Source of the DNA: JAMCXS01 sp964459065
GTDB taxonomy: Bacteria > Acidobacteriota > Terriglobia > UBA7540
Direction of reading: 5' to 3'
Length of the DNA stretch: 21,277 nt
Assembly (NCBI GenBank): GCA_964459065.1
Contig: CAYWMN010000037.1
Coordinates: 1-21,277 of the forward strand
Positions 1-7,079 of the stretch are shown piece by piece. The notes beneath the pieces were generated by a model. It worked only from the letters and a program-made list of their open reading frames with translations. It had not been told where the DNA came from and did not search any database. A program made the position numbers and the translations under genes. Position 1 is the first letter of the stretch. Each line of letters starts with the position of its first letter.

Positions 1-1
1 C

Positions 2-841
2 GCGCTCTATTGCTGGGGCGGGTTCAGCTACTCCAAACCTTACATTTACCACGATGGCTACAGGTTGCAATCGGTCCGGGGCCGTTGGACGTGGAGCCGG
101 CTGCCGGATCTGCCCTGGGGCGCTGCCGGAGCCGGTATTTGCGCCATCGGGCCCAGAATCTATTGGATGGGCGGAGCCGATTATGACCGCAAACAGTTCT
201 ATACAAACTCCGACCGAAGAGGGAAAACGAAACAGCTTGGAGCGCGCCTGCTGGTTTTTAACACCCAAAGTAAAGACGCGCCGTGGAAACCATTGCCCAC
301 TTGTCCCGGCACGCCCCGCTGGGACGCCGCCCTTGCGGCCGTCCACGGAAAGATTTACGCGATTGGCGGCGCCACGGGAGCCGATAACCCAGCCGGCCAG
401 ACTTGTACGGTTGTCGATAATTGGCGGTACAATCCGGCGCGGCATGCCTGGAAGCGCCTGCCCGACACGCCCATTGCAAGCGGGAACTTTCCGAGCGGGA
501 GAATTGTGTTTCAAAACCGCTACATTCTGCTGGTCGGCGGATTCCAGTACAGAAACGTCCTAAACCCTTCGGGAACTATCCGGCCGCCCTTCGGAAAGGT
601 TTTCCATCATTATCAGCACAATCCTTATGACAGTGACGTCTTCGTCTATGACACTGTCAGGAATCAATTCGGCAGAGCCGATCCCCTGCCGCTGAACAAC
701 AATGACCCGCTAACGGTCTTGCAAGGGAGCCAGATCAACCTGATTGGCGGTGAGACGGGCGGAGCAGTGATCAACGGTGAATATTACGGCCACCACCCGG
801 ATCTTTATTTAGTCGGAAAGATTTCTACTGTCAGGCCATAG
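2..841 (+). CDS. Kelch-repeat beta-propeller protein, 5'-truncated (NanM-like?)
   Basis: The reading frame is open from the first bases of the window to the TAG at 839-841, so the true start lies upstream; a TTG at 65 is internal. The visible 279 residues show repeated kelch features: double-glycine strands (WMGGA, AIGGATG, LLVGGF, LIGGETGG), each placed near an aromatic/Pro turn such as W-x-x-LP (WSRLPDLP, WKPLPTCP, WKRLPDTP). These are typical blades of a kelch propeller. Kelch propellers of this kind include N-acetylneuraminate epimerases (NanM) and galactose-oxidase-like proteins. The following gene is sialidase-like, which makes a NanM-type role possible, but no catalytic residue was identified, so this part is inference. 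Because the N-terminus is missing, a signal peptide cannot be judged. Confidence 0.75.
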   Translation, partial: ALYCWGGFSYSKPYIYHDGYRLQSVRGRWTWSRLPDLPWGAAGAGICAIGPRIYWMGGADYDRKQFYTNSDRRGKTKQLGARLLVFNTQSKDAPWKPLPTCPGTPRWDAALAAVHGKIYAIGGATGADNPAGQTCTVVDNWRYNPARHAWKRLPDTPIASGNFPSGRIVFQNRYILLVGGFQYRNVLNPSGTIRPPFGKVFHHYQHNPYDSDVFVYDTVRNQFGRADPLPLNNNDPLTVLQGSQINLIGGETGGAVINGEYYGHHPDLYLVGKISTVRP

Positions 842-852
842 AAATGTTCCCG

Positions 853-930
853 TCCGCCGGCGGAGGTGTTGCGCCTGCCGGCTTCAGCAGCGTTGGCTTG
901 AAGGCGCGCGAGAGTTTTAAGAAAATTCTC
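853..930 (+). other. Intergenic palindrome and AT-rich hairpin
   Basis: The gap between the kelch and sialidase-like genes holds a perfect 12-bp palindrome, TCCGCCGGCGGA (853-864). It also holds a 9-bp hairpin at 910-930: arm GAGAGTTTT, loop AAG, arm AAAATTCTC, with one G-U pair. No T-tract follows, so a classical intrinsic terminator is not supported; an mRNA processing or pausing structure is possible. Confidence 0.4.
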
Positions 931-977
931 CCACGCCCTGACGTCCGGGGAATCAAAACTTGCGAGGTGAATCTGCT

Positions 978-2216
978 ATGAAACGGCGCGACTTTGCCAA
1001 AACCGCACTTCTCGGATTAGGAGGGACGGCGTGGTTGTCCCCAAGCGCCGCTCGCGGCACCCCATCCCAGGTAGCTGCAGACCGCAGCGAGACGGCGCCC
1101 GGCGGCCGGGAAGCGGGCTTATCCGTCCAGGTTGGCCAGAGCGTCGAGATCACCCATTCTTTTCGCAGGTGCTGGTTTCCAACCGTTCACCAATTCCCAA
1201 ACGGCGACCTGATGGCGACCATGCGCATGAGCCCCGACGAAGTTAATCCCGAGGGCGACTTCTCCGCGTATTGCATCTCCAAAGACCGCGGCCTGACGTG
1301 GAGCCGCCGCTACACCATGGGCGCCGGGGCCAACGTGGACGGCGCCTGGTCCCAGCAGCCGCAGCCGGATGGAACCCTGTGGCAATTGTATGGCTGGACG
1401 GATCTTCAGCGGCCGGACTCTTCCCGCAATTTCTACCTGACGCTGACCAGGTTCTCCGCATCGGGAATGGAGTTCCAGCAGCATCGCGAAATTCCTCTCC
1501 ACATGTCGGACAACATCCAGACGACGCCCACCCGGTTGTTTGGGCGGCGCGTCCAGGATGGCGAACTGGCTCAGGAGCCGGTGGTGATGATGTGGGGGCC
1601 GATCCTTCGATCGCGGCACGGAGCTTTGATTGCTCCCGCGTACTATAAGGCCCGGGACGACGAGCGCTACTACCGGCTGGCCTTGATCCGCTCCGACGAC
1701 CAGGGCCGCTCCTGGCGCCAGACTTCTACCATCGCCACCGTCGACCCGGCCAAGCCCTGGCCGGGCATGGGGAATAACGGTCCCTGCGAAGCCGGAATGG
1801 TCCGGCTGGCGGATGGCCGGCTGTTTGCCATGTTTCGCACGGGCGGGGACGGATATATCGGCGCCGCCTGGTCGTCCGATGACGGGCGCAGCTGGACGGC
1901 TCCTGCGATGCTTCCTCACAAAGGAGTGGCGCTGCGCGTCAGGCGCCTGGCGAATGGAGTGCTGGCCTGCACCACGGGACGGCCCGGGCCGGTGGTCGTG
2001 ATGTTCAGTTTGGACGGCACGGGAAAAACGTGGTCGCACGTGACTCCGCTTTTTACCGGCAAGAGCACCCACTATACGGACTTTGTTGAAGTCGCGCCCG
2101 GAAAACTATTGGTGGTTTATGACAGCGTTCCTTTCGGCTGGTACAACATTCCGTGGGCCGACCGCAAATCCCGGAACACCATTTACGGCACGTTTGTCGA
2201 GGTTCGCCGGCAGTAG
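978..2216 (+). CDS. Tat-exported sialidase-like BNR/Asp-box protein
   Basis: ATG at 978 is preferred over an in-frame TTG at 960 because GAGGTGA (964-970) lies just upstream and the protein then begins with a twin-arginine signal (MKRRDFAKTALLGLGG), giving 412 residues. Export by the Tat system is expected, with mature protein from about residue 27. Four Asp-box (BNR) motifs are visible: SKDRGLTW (101-108), SDDQGRSW (239-246), SDDGRSW (300-306) and SLDGTGKTW (344-352). This is the signature of the six-bladed sialidase/neuraminidase superfamily. A segment around 270-290 (EAGMVRLADGRLFAMFRTGG) matches the usual strand before the third arginine of such enzymes. The substrate is unknown; related bacterial proteins act on various glycosides and some are not hydrolases. 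The upstream kelch gene is probably co-transcribed. Confidence 0.8.
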   Translation: MKRRDFAKTALLGLGGTAWLSPSAARGTPSQVAADRSETAPGGREAGLSVQVGQSVEITHSFRRCWFPTVHQFPNGDLMATMRMSPDEVNPEGDFSAYCISKDRGLTWSRRYTMGAGANVDGAWSQQPQPDGTLWQLYGWTDLQRPDSSRNFYLTLTRFSASGMEFQQHREIPLHMSDNIQTTPTRLFGRRVQDGELAQEPVVMMWGPILRSRHGALIAPAYYKARDDERYYRLALIRSDDQGRSWRQTSTIATVDPAKPWPGMGNNGPCEAGMVRLADGRLFAMFRTGGDGYIGAAWSSDDGRSWTAPAMLPHKGVALRVRRLANGVLACTTGRPGPVVVMFSLDGTGKTWSHVTPLFTGKSTHYTDFVEVAPGKLLVVYDSVPFGWYNIPWADRKSRNTIYGTFVEVRRQ

Positions 2217-2583
2217 CCAGGCCCGCCACGATCCTGATTCGCCCCTTCCCTTTGGATAAGCCACCCCTGACTTTCACCCTCCCAGGGTAAAAGTGCGCTG
2301 TCAGCGCGCGAGAAAAACATCGCGTCCCGCTTTCGGCCAAAACCGCCCGCGTCTGCCTGATGGGGAGCCGCCGGGCGCTCCCAAAACACCCTCCGCGCGC
2401 CGTTTGGAGCTGCCAAAAGACCTCGTACCCACGCCTTTTTTTATGACCACGAAAAGATTTATTTATTTCCAAATTTTTTATCACGTGCAACAGAACTATT
2501 AATTGGACACAAAATACCCTTTCCAATAAGGTAGTCGTGCTGGTTGAAGTTGGTATCCCAAAAAACATGGAAGGAAAGTAAAG
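2217..2583. other. Gene-free stretch before the porin gene
   Basis: This 367-bp stretch has no convincing gene; small open frames here lack family features and have no ribosome site. It contains two short inverted repeats near the end of the sialidase-like gene (ACCCT-CCC-AGGGT at 2276-2288 and GCGCT-GTC-AGCGC at 2295-2307), which may serve as weak terminator or processing structures. From about 2440 it becomes AT-rich, as expected of a promoter region for the downstream cluster. TTGGAC at 2503-2508 is the nearest -35-like hexamer, but no good -10 follows at the right spacing. I see no sigma54 (TGGCAC-N5-TTGCA) site. Confidence 0.4.
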
Positions 2584-3894
2584 ATGAGAACCTCTCGGGG
2601 CGGCTTCGTGTTCCTGTTGACTTTTTTGCTGGCGGTGACGGTTGTGCCCGTGCTGCGAGCGCAGAGCCAATCGGCGGCGACAGGGGACACGGCAACAATC
2701 GGGAAACTTCAGACGGAGCTGGATCAGCTGAAAGCTCAGATTGACCAGCTGAAAAAAGAGCAGGAAGCCAAAAAGGCTAAGGCCTCGACGGCGTCCGAAT
2801 CCGTCTCCACGCAACCTGCGGCCACTCCAGTGGCGAGCAAGCCGACGATGGCAGAAAAGCTATTTGATTCCACCACAATCAGCGGCAGCGTGGACGGCTA
2901 CTATGGATTTGATTTCAACCACCCGGCGGACCGCCAGGCGGGTCTGAGGGTTTTTGACAACTACACCAACCAATTTGGTTTGAACCTGGCTGAACTGACG
3001 ATTGAGCGCACGCCGGATGCGAGCACCAGCCGCCTGGGTTATAACCTCACCTTCGGGTACGGCAACGCCATCAATGTTGTCAACGGTTCGGAGCCCGTGG
3101 TGGGAGCTTCTTTTGACCGGAATGTCGAGCAGGCCTACCTTTCCTACCTGGCTCCCGTCGGCAAGGGGCTGGAGATTGATTTTGGTAAGTTTGTGACGCC
3201 TGCGGGTGCCGAAGTTATCGAGTCAGCGCCCAATTGGAACTACAGCCGGGGCATCCTGTTCGGCTACGCCATTCCCTTTTACCACTTCGGGCTGCGCGCC
3301 GCTTATACCTTTAATCCCAAGGTCGCTCTGACCGGATATCTGGTGAACGGCTGGAATGACATTGTGGCGCCCAACACCGGAAAGACCTACGGCTTTAGCC
3401 TGGCCTTAACGCCCAGCTCCAAGGTGAGCTTGACGGAGAACTACCTGGGCGGGCCGCAAAATCCGAACGATAACTCTCACTGGCGGCACTTGACCGACAC
3501 CGTGCTGCAGATCAATGTGACTCCCAAGCTCTCACTGCTCGAGAACTTTGATTACGGAGTCGGCGGCATGCCGGTCGGCTACCCGAACTCGGTCAACTGG
3601 ACAGGCATCGCCACCTATGCCCGGTACGCGTTCAACGACAAGTACGCCTTCGCCGTCCGTTACGAGTACTATGACGACCACAACGGCTTCACCACCGGGG
3701 TCGCCCAGAACATCAACGAATACACCCTTACCCTGGAACGGACGTTTGCTAAACACTTCATTACCCGGGCGGAATTCCGCCGCGATATGTCGAACCAGCC
3801 CTTCTTCCCGCGCGGCGTGGCGGAACTCTCCAAGAACCAGAACACGGTGGATATCGGTCTGATGTACGTGTTCGACATTCACAAAGCCGAATAA
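2584..3894 (+). CDS. Outer-membrane beta-barrel porin (BBP2/OmpL-like family)
   Basis: A 436-residue protein with a Sec signal peptide (hydrophobic stretch about 8-22, likely cleavage after VLRA at about 26). A charged coiled coil follows at about 39-66 (heptads of KLQTELDQLKAQIDQLKKEQ), then a Ser/Thr/Pro linker and a barrel domain from about 98 (TTISGSVDGYYGFDFN) to the C-terminus. Alternating amphipathic strands, many aromatic girdle residues and a strand pattern such as LNLAELTIERTP, KGLEIDFGKFVTP and YAFAVRYEYYDD fit the putative beta-barrel porin-2 family. The N-terminal coiled coil may trimerise or contact the cell wall, as in some other porins. AAGGAAAG lies just upstream of the ATG. 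It heads the co-directional ammonium-transport block, so passage of ammonium or another small cation through the outer membrane is a reasonable but unproven role. Confidence 0.8.
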   Translation: MRTSRGGFVFLLTFLLAVTVVPVLRAQSQSAATGDTATIGKLQTELDQLKAQIDQLKKEQEAKKAKASTASESVSTQPAATPVASKPTMAEKLFDSTTISGSVDGYYGFDFNHPADRQAGLRVFDNYTNQFGLNLAELTIERTPDASTSRLGYNLTFGYGNAINVVNGSEPVVGASFDRNVEQAYLSYLAPVGKGLEIDFGKFVTPAGAEVIESAPNWNYSRGILFGYAIPFYHFGLRAAYTFNPKVALTGYLVNGWNDIVAPNTGKTYGFSLALTPSSKVSLTENYLGGPQNPNDNSHWRHLTDTVLQINVTPKLSLLENFDYGVGGMPVGYPNSVNWTGIATYARYAFNDKYAFAVRYEYYDDHNGFTTGVAQNINEYTLTLERTFAKHFITRAEFRRDMSNQPFFPRGVAELSKNQNTVDIGLMYVFDIHKAE

Positions 3895-3955
3895 CGCGGG
3901 GTGGGCTCCCGCATTCGCAACTCAGCTTGGCTAATTCATTAATCGGGAGGATCGC

Positions 3956-4156
3956 ATGGCAGCAAATCGGCAACAAGGCAAGTATTTAACGGTTTTCCTA
4001 TCCGCCTTCACGGGTTTCGTCGCCGGACTTGTGCTTTGGTCGGGAGGCGATACGGGGATCGGAATCGCGGTGACGGTTGTCAGCTTTATCTTGCTTGCTT
4101 ATTCCCTGTTCGGTTTCCGCGGAATTAAACACCTGGAATTTACGGACATGGGTTAG
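3956..4156 (+). CDS. Small two-helix membrane protein of unknown function
   Basis: A 66-residue ORF with a good ribosome site (GGGAGGA at 3945-3951) before its ATG. After a polar N-terminus (MAANRQQGKY) it has two hydrophobic segments, about residues 11-29 and 34-54, separated by a short loop (SGGDTG), and ends in a short charged tail. I do not recognise a family. It sits 61 bp after the porin gene and in the same direction as the ammonium transporter, so it may be an accessory subunit or small regulator of one of the transporters; this is context only. Confidence 0.6.
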   Translation: MAANRQQGKYLTVFLSAFTGFVAGLVLWSGGDTGIGIAVTVVSFILLAYSLFGFRGIKHLEFTDMG

Positions 4157-4166
4157 ACGGTTGGAC

Positions 4167-4186
4167 CTTCCGGGCGCGCCCGGAGG
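4167..4186 (+). other. GC-rich hairpin containing a perfect 16-bp palindrome
   Basis: TCCGGGCGCGCCCGGA at 4169-4184 is its own reverse complement; in RNA the stem extends to 8 bp (4167-4174 with 4179-4186, one G-U pair) around a CGCG loop. The right arm contains GGAGG, which resembles a ribosome site for a possible TTG start at 4201. No T-tract follows. Confidence 0.5.
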
Positions 4187-4230
4187 AGGGACGGCCGGCT
4201 TTGAAGAAATCCTACTATCTGGAGATTGAA

Positions 4231-4413
4231 ATGAAACTTTTAGGCTTGCTCATCACGCTTTGCGGGTGGCTGCTTCCGGTGGCGGGTTTGACCTGGACTT
4301 CGTCCTTGGCGATTCGCTTTATCCTGGCGCTCATCGGCATGGGGCTTTGCTTGACAGGGATCCTGGGTTTTCTCAACCCTGCGTACGTGAAGGATGCAAT
4401 TTGGAAGAAATAA
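4231..4413 (+). CDS. Small hydrophobic membrane protein of unknown function
   Basis: A 60-residue protein from ATG 4231, chosen because GGAG at 4221-4224 lies six bases upstream; an in-frame TTG at 4201 would add ten polar residues (MKKSYYLEIE) and has its own purine-rich stretch, so the longer form cannot be excluded. Two hydrophobic segments (about residues 2-20 and 27-47) are followed by a positively charged C-terminus (NPAYVKDAIWKK). The protein is not recognised. It lies between the first small membrane protein and the ammonium transporter, separated from the latter by 68 bp that contain a short hairpin. Confidence 0.55.
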   Translation: MKLLGLLITLCGWLLPVAGLTWTSSLAIRFILALIGMGLCLTGILGFLNPAYVKDAIWKK

Positions 4414-4444
4414 GGGTGACCTTCCACATTAATCATAAAGGCGA

Positions 4445-4459
4445 CCGGCGCTTGGCCGG
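4445..4459 (+). other. Short intercistronic hairpin upstream of the amt gene
   Basis: CCGGC-GCTTG-GCCGG forms a 5-bp GC stem with a 5-nt loop, 12 bases before the GGAGGA ribosome site of the ammonium transporter. It is short and could be chance, but the same kind of structure recurs in other gaps of this gene block. Confidence 0.3.
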
Positions 4460-4481
4460 CCCTCAAAAACGGAGGACATGC

Positions 4482-6137
4482 ATGCGGCGGAAGAAATTCA
4501 ATGTTTTAGTCAGTCAGGTCATCCTTATGACCTTTTTATTATGCGGGGTCCCGGCCTGGGGTCAAACACCTAGCCAACCGACGACCAGCACCCAGGCCAC
4601 CCCCGCCCCAGCTCTGAATACGGCGCTGCCGGTGAAAGGGATCCACCCGCCGGCTGCGGCCGAGATGGCTAAAGGGGACCCTTCCGGAACGCTGACAGGA
4701 AACGCCGGGGACGTTCCTGTTTCCAATCCGAAGGTCGGACTCACCCTGGGGGATGCGATCAGTCAAGTGGGCCAGAACATGGTCGCCATCAACTTTGTCT
4801 GGACGCTCATCGCCGGATTCCTGGTCATGTTCATGCAGGCCGGATTCGCGGCGGTCGAAACTGGTTTATGCCGGGCCAAGAACGCCAACCACACCATGAT
4901 GATGAACTTCATGGTGTATGGCTTCGGCTTATTTGCCTACTGGGTCTGCGGCTTCGCCCTGCAAATGGGAGGCGCGGCCGGGGTCTCAAGCCTTGGAGGC
5001 GCCGCGCCCCTCAGCGGCGAATTCGCGATCAATTTTGCCGGCAAGGCGTGGGGTTTGTGGGGGACCCACGGCTTTTTCCTGACTCAAGGGGGGACTTACG
5101 ACGTTGCCGTCATGGTTCTGTTCCTGTTTGAGATGGTCTTTATGGATACGGCCGCGACCATCGTCACCGGCGGCTGCGCCGAGCGTTGGAAGTTCGCTGC
5201 CTTCGCCGTCTCGTCGGTCTTTCTGGCGGCCATCACTTATCCGCTGTTTGCCAACTGGGCCTGGGGCGGCGGCTGGCTGTCGCAACTGGGATCGAATTTC
5301 GGATTGGGAAATGGCTATGCGGACTTTGCGGGCTCCGGGGTAGTCCACGCCGTCGGGGGATTGTCGGCGCTGGCCTGCGCCATTATCGTCGGCCCGCGCA
5401 TCGGCAAGTACAACCGCGACGGTTCCTCCAACGCCATTCCGGGCCACGACATCACCATGGTGCTGATTGGCTGCTTCATCCTCGCTTTCGGATGGTTCGG
5501 GTTTAACCCGGGCAGCACGCTCGGCGCTTCGGGCGGCGGGGACCTGAGGATCGCCACCATCGCCGTGGACACCATGCTGGCCGGCGCCACGGGATCGTTT
5601 GGAGCCATCTTCTACATGTGGGTTCGTTACGGCAAGCCGGACGCTTCCATGGGCGGCAACGGCCTGCTGGCCGGACTGGTGGCCATTACGGCTCCCAGCG
5701 GATTCGTCAATACGATTGCGGCCGCCATCATCGGCCTGATCGCCGGGGTGCTGGTTTGCCTCAGCGTCGAGTTCATTGACCGGGTGGCTCACATCGATGA
5801 TCCGGTGGGTGCCATTTCGGTTCACGGCGCCTGCGGTTTGTGGGGCGTGCTCTCGGTGGGATTGTTCGCCGACGGAACCGGTATCGGCGGGGTCAAAGGG
5901 CTTTTCTACGGCGATCCGGGACAGCTGGTTGCCCAAATGATCGGCGTGGTCACACTGCTCGGCTTCGTCTTCACCCTCTCGTTCGTGTTCAACGTCCTGG
6001 TCGACTACTTTGTGGGGCAGCGGGTCTCCCCGCAGGTTGAAATCGAAGGTCTGGATATCCCTGAAATGGGAGCTGTGGGTTATCCGGAGTTTGTCCTCAA
6101 AATGCAGGGCACAGGACTGGCAACGGGTGTCGCGTAA
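4482..6137 (+). CDS. amt: Ammonium transporter (Amt/MEP/Rh family)
   Basis: ATG 4482 lies five bases after GGAGGA (4471-4476), giving 551 residues; the frame is open further upstream but only over the preceding gene. Residues 9-27 form a Sec signal peptide. A Pro/Thr/Ala-rich periplasmic segment of roughly 75 residues follows, longer than in typical AmtB, and the transport domain begins near 100. Amt hallmarks are present: MQAGFAAVETGLCRAKN (118-134), DTAATIVTGGCAER (222-235), DFAGSGVVH (281-289), FGFNPGS (339-345) and SVHGACGLWG (446-455). H289 and H448 are the expected twin-histidine pair of the pore. The cytoplasmic tail keeps the conserved EIEGLDIPEMG. Amt proteins move ammonium through the inner membrane and are blocked by PII proteins; a PII gene closes this cluster. 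Confidence 0.95.
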   Translation: MRRKKFNVLVSQVILMTFLLCGVPAWGQTPSQPTTSTQATPAPALNTALPVKGIHPPAAAEMAKGDPSGTLTGNAGDVPVSNPKVGLTLGDAISQVGQNMVAINFVWTLIAGFLVMFMQAGFAAVETGLCRAKNANHTMMMNFMVYGFGLFAYWVCGFALQMGGAAGVSSLGGAAPLSGEFAINFAGKAWGLWGTHGFFLTQGGTYDVAVMVLFLFEMVFMDTAATIVTGGCAERWKFAAFAVSSVFLAAITYPLFANWAWGGGWLSQLGSNFGLGNGYADFAGSGVVHAVGGLSALACAIIVGPRIGKYNRDGSSNAIPGHDITMVLIGCFILAFGWFGFNPGSTLGASGGGDLRIATIAVDTMLAGATGSFGAIFYMWVRYGKPDASMGGNGLLAGLVAITAPSGFVNTIAAAIIGLIAGVLVCLSVEFIDRVAHIDDPVGAISVHGACGLWGVLSVGLFADGTGIGGVKGLFYGDPGQLVAQMIGVVTLLGFVFTLSFVFNVLVDYFVGQRVSPQVEIEGLDIPEMGAVGYPEFVLKMQGTGLATGVA

Positions 6138-6157
6138 CCACGCGGCACCTTGCCTGA

Positions 6158-6171
6158 ATCCCCCGGGGGAT
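6158..6171. other. Perfect 14-bp palindrome between amt and the TPR gene
   Basis: ATCCCCCGGGGGAT is a perfect palindrome in the 50-bp gap after the ammonium transporter stop. As RNA it can form a 5-bp stem with a CCGG loop directly before the GGAAAGGAG ribosome site of the next gene. No T-tract follows. Confidence 0.45.
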
Positions 6172-6187
6172 CGGAAAGGAGAATCGA

Positions 6188-6763
6188 ATGTCGGTACTGG
6201 AATGTGATTTGATGGTTCACGACAGTGTGGAAGCGGCTCCGGAAACCACGGTGGCCATTGCAACCCGAAGCACAACCCTTCCGGTGGAGGTTACGCGGCA
6301 GTTCTCGCAGGGCCTGGAGTTGATGGACCAGGGAGAACCCGCCGCCGCCGCCACCTGCTTTGAACAAATCGTCGAGAGCTTCCCGGAATATGCTGACGCC
6401 CACGTGGCTCTGGGAATCGCCGACGCGGTCTGCGGCCGGGTTTACCCGGCCCTGGACCATCTGGAAGAAGCCGGCCATCTCGAGCCGGATAACTTCTTCG
6501 CCCATTTCAAATTGGGGCAGCTTTATTTCAAATTGCACGTGCCCCAAAAAGGATACGAATCCATGCGGAAAGCGCTCGACTGCGCCACCTCTCTCCAGGA
6601 ACGCAAGCTGGTGGGGCAGTTGATTCACGAGCAGAAAAAGCGCGAAGAGAAAGGCCTGGCGCGGCCCACGTGGAACCGTCCGTTTTCCCGCAAGAACCTG
6701 CTGCTGGTCGCAGCCTCGGTTGCCCTTCCGCTCCTTTATATGTTCTTTGCGAGCGTGCATTAA
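6188..6763 (+). CDS. TPR-repeat protein with C-terminal membrane anchor
   Basis: A 191-residue protein with ribosome site GGAAAGGAG upstream. After a variable N-terminus it shows about three tetratricopeptide repeats (about 35-68, 69-102, 103-136), with the usual small/large residue pattern: GLELMDQGEPAAAATCFEQI, AHVALGIADAVCG, AHFKLGQLYFKL. A basic stretch (about 145-169) precedes a single hydrophobic helix (170-187), and the protein ends three residues later, so it looks tail-anchored, with the TPRs in the cytoplasm. TPR domains bind other proteins; the position between amt and an antiporter gene suggests a scaffold for membrane transport components or PII, which is inference. No enzymatic motif is visible. 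Confidence 0.75.
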   Translation: MSVLECDLMVHDSVEAAPETTVAIATRSTTLPVEVTRQFSQGLELMDQGEPAAAATCFEQIVESFPEYADAHVALGIADAVCGRVYPALDHLEEAGHLEPDNFFAHFKLGQLYFKLHVPQKGYESMRKALDCATSLQERKLVGQLIHEQKKREEKGLARPTWNRPFSRKNLLLVAASVALPLLYMFFASVH

Positions 6764-6779
6764 ACTTGGGAGGAAACTT

Positions 6780-6989
6780 ATGATGATGGAGTCGCTAGGT
6801 GTGAATATCGGTACAGCATTTTCGGAGTCCGTCAAGGAGCGCCGGGTGGCGATTGTCTGTGCGGTTGCCGTGGCGGTGATGGCGATCGGCGTTTTTCACG
6901 CTCCCTATCAGCCGATCCTGCTGGGTTGTGGAGGGTCGGTGTCGATGTTGGTTTTCTGGAGTTGCCTGCGGCGGGTTTTGAACAGGTAA
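6780..6989 (+). CDS. Small two-helix membrane protein of unknown function
   Basis: A 69-residue ORF beginning with three consecutive ATG codons (6780, 6783, 6786); GGGAGG at 6768-6773 fits 6780 or 6783 best. A polar N-terminus (ESLGVNIGTAFSESVKERR) is followed by two hydrophobic segments (about 23-40 and 46-62) and a short basic tail (RRVLNR). It starts 16 bp after the TPR gene stop, so the two are almost certainly co-transcribed. The family is not recognised. It is the third very small membrane protein in this block. Confidence 0.6.
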   Translation: MMMESLGVNIGTAFSESVKERRVAIVCAVAVAVMAIGVFHAPYQPILLGCGGSVSMLVFWSCLRRVLNR

Positions 6990-7024
6990 GGCATTCTTTC
7001 AACCTGCTGTAAAAGGGACACAAT

Positions 7025-7051
7025 CCTCGGACGGGTGAGCTGCGTCCGAGG
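7025..7051 (+). other. 9-bp hairpin upstream of the antiporter gene
   Basis: CCTCGGACG (7025-7033) pairs perfectly with CGTCCGAGG (7043-7051) around a 9-nt loop. It lies in the leader of the antiporter gene, 29 bases before its ATG. With no T-tract after it, it is more likely an mRNA stability, processing or translation element than an intrinsic terminator. Confidence 0.5.
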
Positions 7052-7079
7052 GCCCCGCCGGCAGCGAGAGACAATTTAC

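Noticed and set aside
2293..2502. A 69-codon open frame in the gap before the porin gene
   Set aside because: No ribosome site, Arg/Pro-rich start then AT-rich end; looks like chance in a non-coding stretch.
2440..2583. Sigma54 promoter for the ammonium block
   Set aside because: No GG/GC pair in a TGGCAC-N5-TTGCA context was found in the region before the porin gene.
3896..3912. GCGGG...CCCGC inverted repeat after the porin gene
   Set aside because: Only a 5-bp stem with a 7-nt loop in GC-rich DNA; too weak to list as its own feature.
4986..6275. A 429-codon minus-strand open frame across the ammonium transporter gene
   Set aside because: Shadow of the Amt coding sequence; composition is polar and repetitive with no recognisable domain.
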